NCBI GenBank assembly: GCA_002197545.1
Contig: NFUO01000440.1
Span: 1-8,156 of the forward strand
Direction: 5' to 3'
Length of the DNA stretch: 8,156 nucleotides
From: Acidobacteria subdivision 2 bacterium RH1 MAG20
Lineage (GTDB): Bacteria > Acidobacteriota > Terriglobia > Terriglobales > Acidobacteriaceae
Shown here: positions 5,915 through 8,156 of the stretch, piece after piece
Numbering within the stretch: position 1 is the stretch's first letter
How the letters are laid out: each line of letters begins with the position of its first letter
Notes under the pieces: generated by a model
What the model was told of the DNA's origin: nothing
Seen by the model: only the letters and a program-made list of their open reading frames with translations
Database searches by the model: none
Program-made: the position numbers and the translations under genes

Positions 5915-6950
5915 GAGCTTCTTCCATCTGAGCGCCAAAGAGCAGGAAGAGGCTCTCCAGGTAGCGGCATCGGCCTCTGGCAGACCTGCACATCTCTTGG
6001 AGAAAGACATCTGGGTCGTGTGGGCGCTCTCAACATTGTTTACGTCTCCGCTTGGCTCCCATCTGGTGTTCAAGGGCGGCACCGCTCTCTCAAAAGCATA
6101 CAAAGCGATACGCAGGTTTTCAGAGGATGTGGACCTTACTTACGACATCCGGGCGCTCGCGCCACAGCTTGTCAGGAATGCTCCTGATGGACTGGACGCG
6201 ATTCCTCCGAGCAGGAGCCAGGAGAAGAAATGGTCGGATGAAATCCGCAAGGAACTTCTCCCAGCATGGCTTCGCGACAGCGCTCACCCAATCGTGCAAG
6301 CGGGACTGGCCGGACTTCCGGCAGCCACAAGCCGCGTCACGGATGGATGCATATTCATTGATTACAAACCCGTCGTCGTCGCGTCCAGCTACGCGCTTCC
6401 CAGGGTCATGCTCGAATTCGGCGCACGTTCGACCGGCGAGCCGAGCAGCGTGCGTTTGGTCCGCTGCGATATTGAGGAGTACATCACAGGGGTTTCATTC
6501 CCTGTTGCAAACCCGCGGGTGATGGACATTTCGCGCATCTTTTGGGAGAAGGCAACCGCCGCTCACGTCTATTGCGCCCAGGGTGGAGCCGGACTGAGCG
6601 ACCGGTTTTCCCGGCACTTTCATGACCTCGTCCGCCTTGAAGAAGCCGGACACCTCGCGAACGCGCTGGCCGCCCGCAACATTGCGGAAGCGGTGGCGAT
6701 CCACAAGAATTCGTTCTTCGCCGAGAAAGACGCGGCTGGAAATCGGATTGATTATCTTGCGGACCTGCGCAGCGGCCTCAACCTCGTACCCGAAGGAAAT
6801 GCGCGCGATGCACTGCGAGGGGACTACCAGCGGATGCTCGAAGACGGCCTCCTTCTTGAAGACGCAGAATCCTTTGATCGCCTGATGGACAAGTGCAAAA
6901 AGATTCAAGAGCAGGTGAAGAGATTGTCTGCAATCGAAGACAAACCATAG
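5907..6950 (+). CDS. AbiEii-like nucleotidyltransferase toxin
   Basis: Predicted toxin of the type IV pair, a member of the polymerase-beta-like nucleotidyltransferases. Studied relatives inactivate tRNA or use NTPs; the substrate here is unknown. The ATG at 5907 is preferred over the upstream GTG at 5892, since AGGA precedes it at good distance and it gives the usual small overlap with the antitoxin gene. In the 347-residue protein the core motif is FKGGTALSK (55-63) followed by RRFSEDVDLTYD (69-80), with Asp74 and Asp76 as probable metal ligands. LEKDIWVVWAL (31-41) is the usual N-terminal segment. Later parts include a conserved-looking EFGARSTGEPSS, DRFSRHFHDLVRL, and a helical C-terminus with GDYQRMLEDGLL. 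No damage is visible, so the toxin should be intact. Confidence 0.88.
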   Translation: MPESFFHLSAKEQEEALQVAASASGRPAHLLEKDIWVVWALSTLFTSPLGSHLVFKGGTALSKAYKAIRRFSEDVDLTYDIRALAPQLVRNAPDGLDAIPPSRSQEKKWSDEIRKELLPAWLRDSAHPIVQAGLAGLPAATSRVTDGCIFIDYKPVVVASSYALPRVMLEFGARSTGEPSSVRLVRCDIEEYITGVSFPVANPRVMDISRIFWEKATAAHVYCAQGGAGLSDRFSRHFHDLVRLEEAGHLANALAARNIAEAVAIHKNSFFAEKDAAGNRIDYLADLRSGLNLVPEGNARDALRGDYQRMLEDGLLLEDAESFDRLMDKCKKIQEQVKRLSAIEDKP

Positions 6951-7041
6951 TGGAATGCCAAGCACTTCCGCGACGAAACCGCGCGAAATACTAGAGTCAA
7001 AGTGGAGGAAACCGGAGAGGCATCTTCAATCAGGAGGAAGT

Positions 7042-7467
7042 ATGGCAGAAGAAAAGATCAGGAATCTCTCCATCAGCGAGATTCATTCTGAAGACGGCGC
7101 TCAGGAACTTGTTCGTTCTGAAAAGATGAAGCCCTATCTCGCTATCTTGAAGGCACAGATAGCTGGGCAGGATACCGAACCGCATCTGGCTGCACTGGCC
7201 GCGCTGCCGCTGGAAGAGCGATACGTGTGGCGAGTGATCTCCGCTTTGAAGTGGGCTTTCTGTGATCTTGAAACGGAGAGCGCGATTGCCGATTTCCGCA
7301 CTCTGTCTGAGGAGGACCGCGTGAGGGTTGCGGAACCGCTGACATTGAGAGCGACTCAATTCTGCTTGTTCGTTAACGCGCTACTTGGGGAAGATGCGAC
7401 GGAGCGGATCATGCAACACGCACTGCGGTGCGCAAAGGAATCGTCCGAGCCGGCTTCGGGCGAGTAG
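7042..7467 (+). CDS. Hypothetical protein in the toxin-antitoxin operon
   Basis: Function unknown and no family recognised. The chosen start is ATG 7042, six bases after AGGAGG; the frame is open to an earlier ATG at 6955, but nothing supports initiation there. The 141-residue product is acidic and looks all-helical, with SEKMKPYLAILKAQIA, PLEERYVWRVISALKWAFCD, SEEDRVRVAEPL and a C-terminal segment NALLGEDATERIMQHALRC. There is no signal peptide, membrane helix or catalytic motif. It follows the toxin gene by 91 bp on the same strand with no terminator seen, so it may be co-transcribed. It could be an accessory gene of the module or an unrelated neighbour. Confidence 0.72.
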   Translation: MAEEKIRNLSISEIHSEDGAQELVRSEKMKPYLAILKAQIAGQDTEPHLAALAALPLEERYVWRVISALKWAFCDLETESAIADFRTLSEEDRVRVAEPLTLRATQFCLFVNALLGEDATERIMQHALRCAKESSEPASGE

Positions 7468-8092
7468 CTGGCCGCGCTGCTTTATCCGCAATAGACGAAG
7501 GCGAACGGGAACGTTGCCACCTCGTCCTTTCTGGAGTTTGTTTGTCGCTTACTTGATACAAGAATCGTAGCGTTGAAACCCAGACACACCTTTTTCACCC
7601 AGGGAAATCCAGCAAATTCGATCTTCTATCTTTAGAAAGGCTGCACAAAGCCTATCGTCGTTTCCGTAAATGGAATAGAAGCCACGATCACTCTCTTCTT
7701 GCTGAAAAAACGGCTCAACCCTCTAGGGTCTACTGACCCGCAAGCCGGTGCGAAAATTATGCCTGTATCACGAACAAACCGGAGACAGACCAGCTACCCC
7801 GGTTAGCCAGCTCTCTCGATGAGACTGTCTTCATAATGACGATTCAAACAAGAACGCTCCAACCCATCCCGGCTGGCTCGCAGTCCTGTATGCGTGGAGC
7901 GCATAAGAGCGTGCCGGAAACTCATTGGACTTGGATGCACAAGTTGCTCTAATTTTGCGCTTATCCCGACTGCATCGCAGTCGTTGGAGGAGCCAATGTC
8001 CAGCAGAATCCGAAACGCGATTTCCAAGATGACGGCCCAGGCATCTCGTAGGTGGATGCGCCTGTCCACCTTGATGATTCCGGCATTATGAA
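7468..8092. other. Region without a supported gene
   Basis: Frames exist on both strands (about 7803-8069 minus, 7894-8091 plus), but neither has a good ribosome binding site, a known motif or clear codon preference, and they overlap each other. A start-less plus frame near 7556-7735 contains RLHKAYRRFRKW and could be a gene remnant. Around 7711-7747 a set of complementary segments lies in an outer stem: CGGCT with AGCCG outside, and ACCC, GGGT, ACCC inside. The stretch may be decayed mobile DNA. Confidence 0.4.
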
Positions 8093-8093
8093 A

Positions 8094-8124
8094 TGGCCCA
8101 CTTCGGCGGTTTGTTTTGGCCCAC
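8094..8124. repeat. Spaced TGGCCCAC repeats, possibly an IS21-family end
   Basis: TGGCCCAC occurs at 8094-8101 and 8117-8124, a 23-bp period, with a C/G-rich segment and a T-rich segment between. IS21-family ends often carry several spaced direct copies of a motif resembling GTGGGCCA. No istA or istB coding sequence is visible before the window ends, so this is only a likely identification. Confidence 0.35.
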
Positions 8125-8156
8125 CCCTTGGACAGAACGAACTCCTAGTCTGGACT

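Noticed and set aside
7803..8069. Minus-strand gene of 88 codons, with an overlapping plus-strand frame at 7894-8091
   Set aside because: No recognisable motif, no clear ribosome binding site and no steady codon preference on either strand; overlap of the two frames adds doubt.

Overview
The window looks like an accessory, recombination-rich part of a chromosome of moderately high GC. My best guess for the host is an acidobacterium. This rests on remembered resemblance of the MoxR, TrbG, IS21, IS481 and integrase fragments to acidobacterial proteins; no search was run. At least four different mobile-element remnants (IS3, IS21, IS481, tyrosine integrase) and a partial tRNA gene mark this as a genomic-island junction.

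Layout. 1-362: right end of an IS3-family element (transposase C-terminus plus terminal repeat). 363-2357, minus strand: a three-gene, translationally coupled operon, read right to left. It holds a MoxR-type AAA+ ATPase broken by a one-base frameshift, a small secreted lytic transglycosylase, and a shortened TrbG/VirB9-like protein; both joints are ATGA overlaps. 2435-2662: IS21 istB remnant (minus). 2725-4219, plus strand: a good sigma70-type promoter, a leader of about 150 nt that can fold, with a hairpin over the ribosome binding site, then an unrecognised Trp/Cys-rich membrane protein with a beta-sandwich-like tail, a second small membrane protein and a coupled 44-residue ORF. 4385-4937: a mosaic of an IS481 left end, an antisense IS21 istA piece and the C-terminus of a tyrosine recombinase.

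5034-5078 is the 3' part of a CAU-anticodon tRNA gene, cut exactly at the anticodon loop. It is very likely an attachment-site half used by the neighbouring integrase family; short tandem direct repeats lie on both sides. 5277-7467 is a type IV toxin-antitoxin module: an AbiEi-like antitoxin (DUF6088 type) and an AbiEii-like nucleotidyltransferase toxin overlapping by 8 bp. A perfect 8-bp inverted repeat spans the -10 box of their promoter, and a third gene of unknown function follows with a strong ribosome binding site. 7468-8156 has no gene I can support; its last 70 bases carry spaced repeats of the kind seen at IS21-family ends.

How it fits together: the toxin-antitoxin module beside an integrase and a tRNA attachment site suggests island stabilisation or phage defence. 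The MoxR/transglycosylase/TrbG set looks like a decayed piece of an envelope-spanning transfer or secretion system. The promoter-leader-membrane-protein cassette at 2725-4219 is the least explained part and the best candidate for something undescribed.
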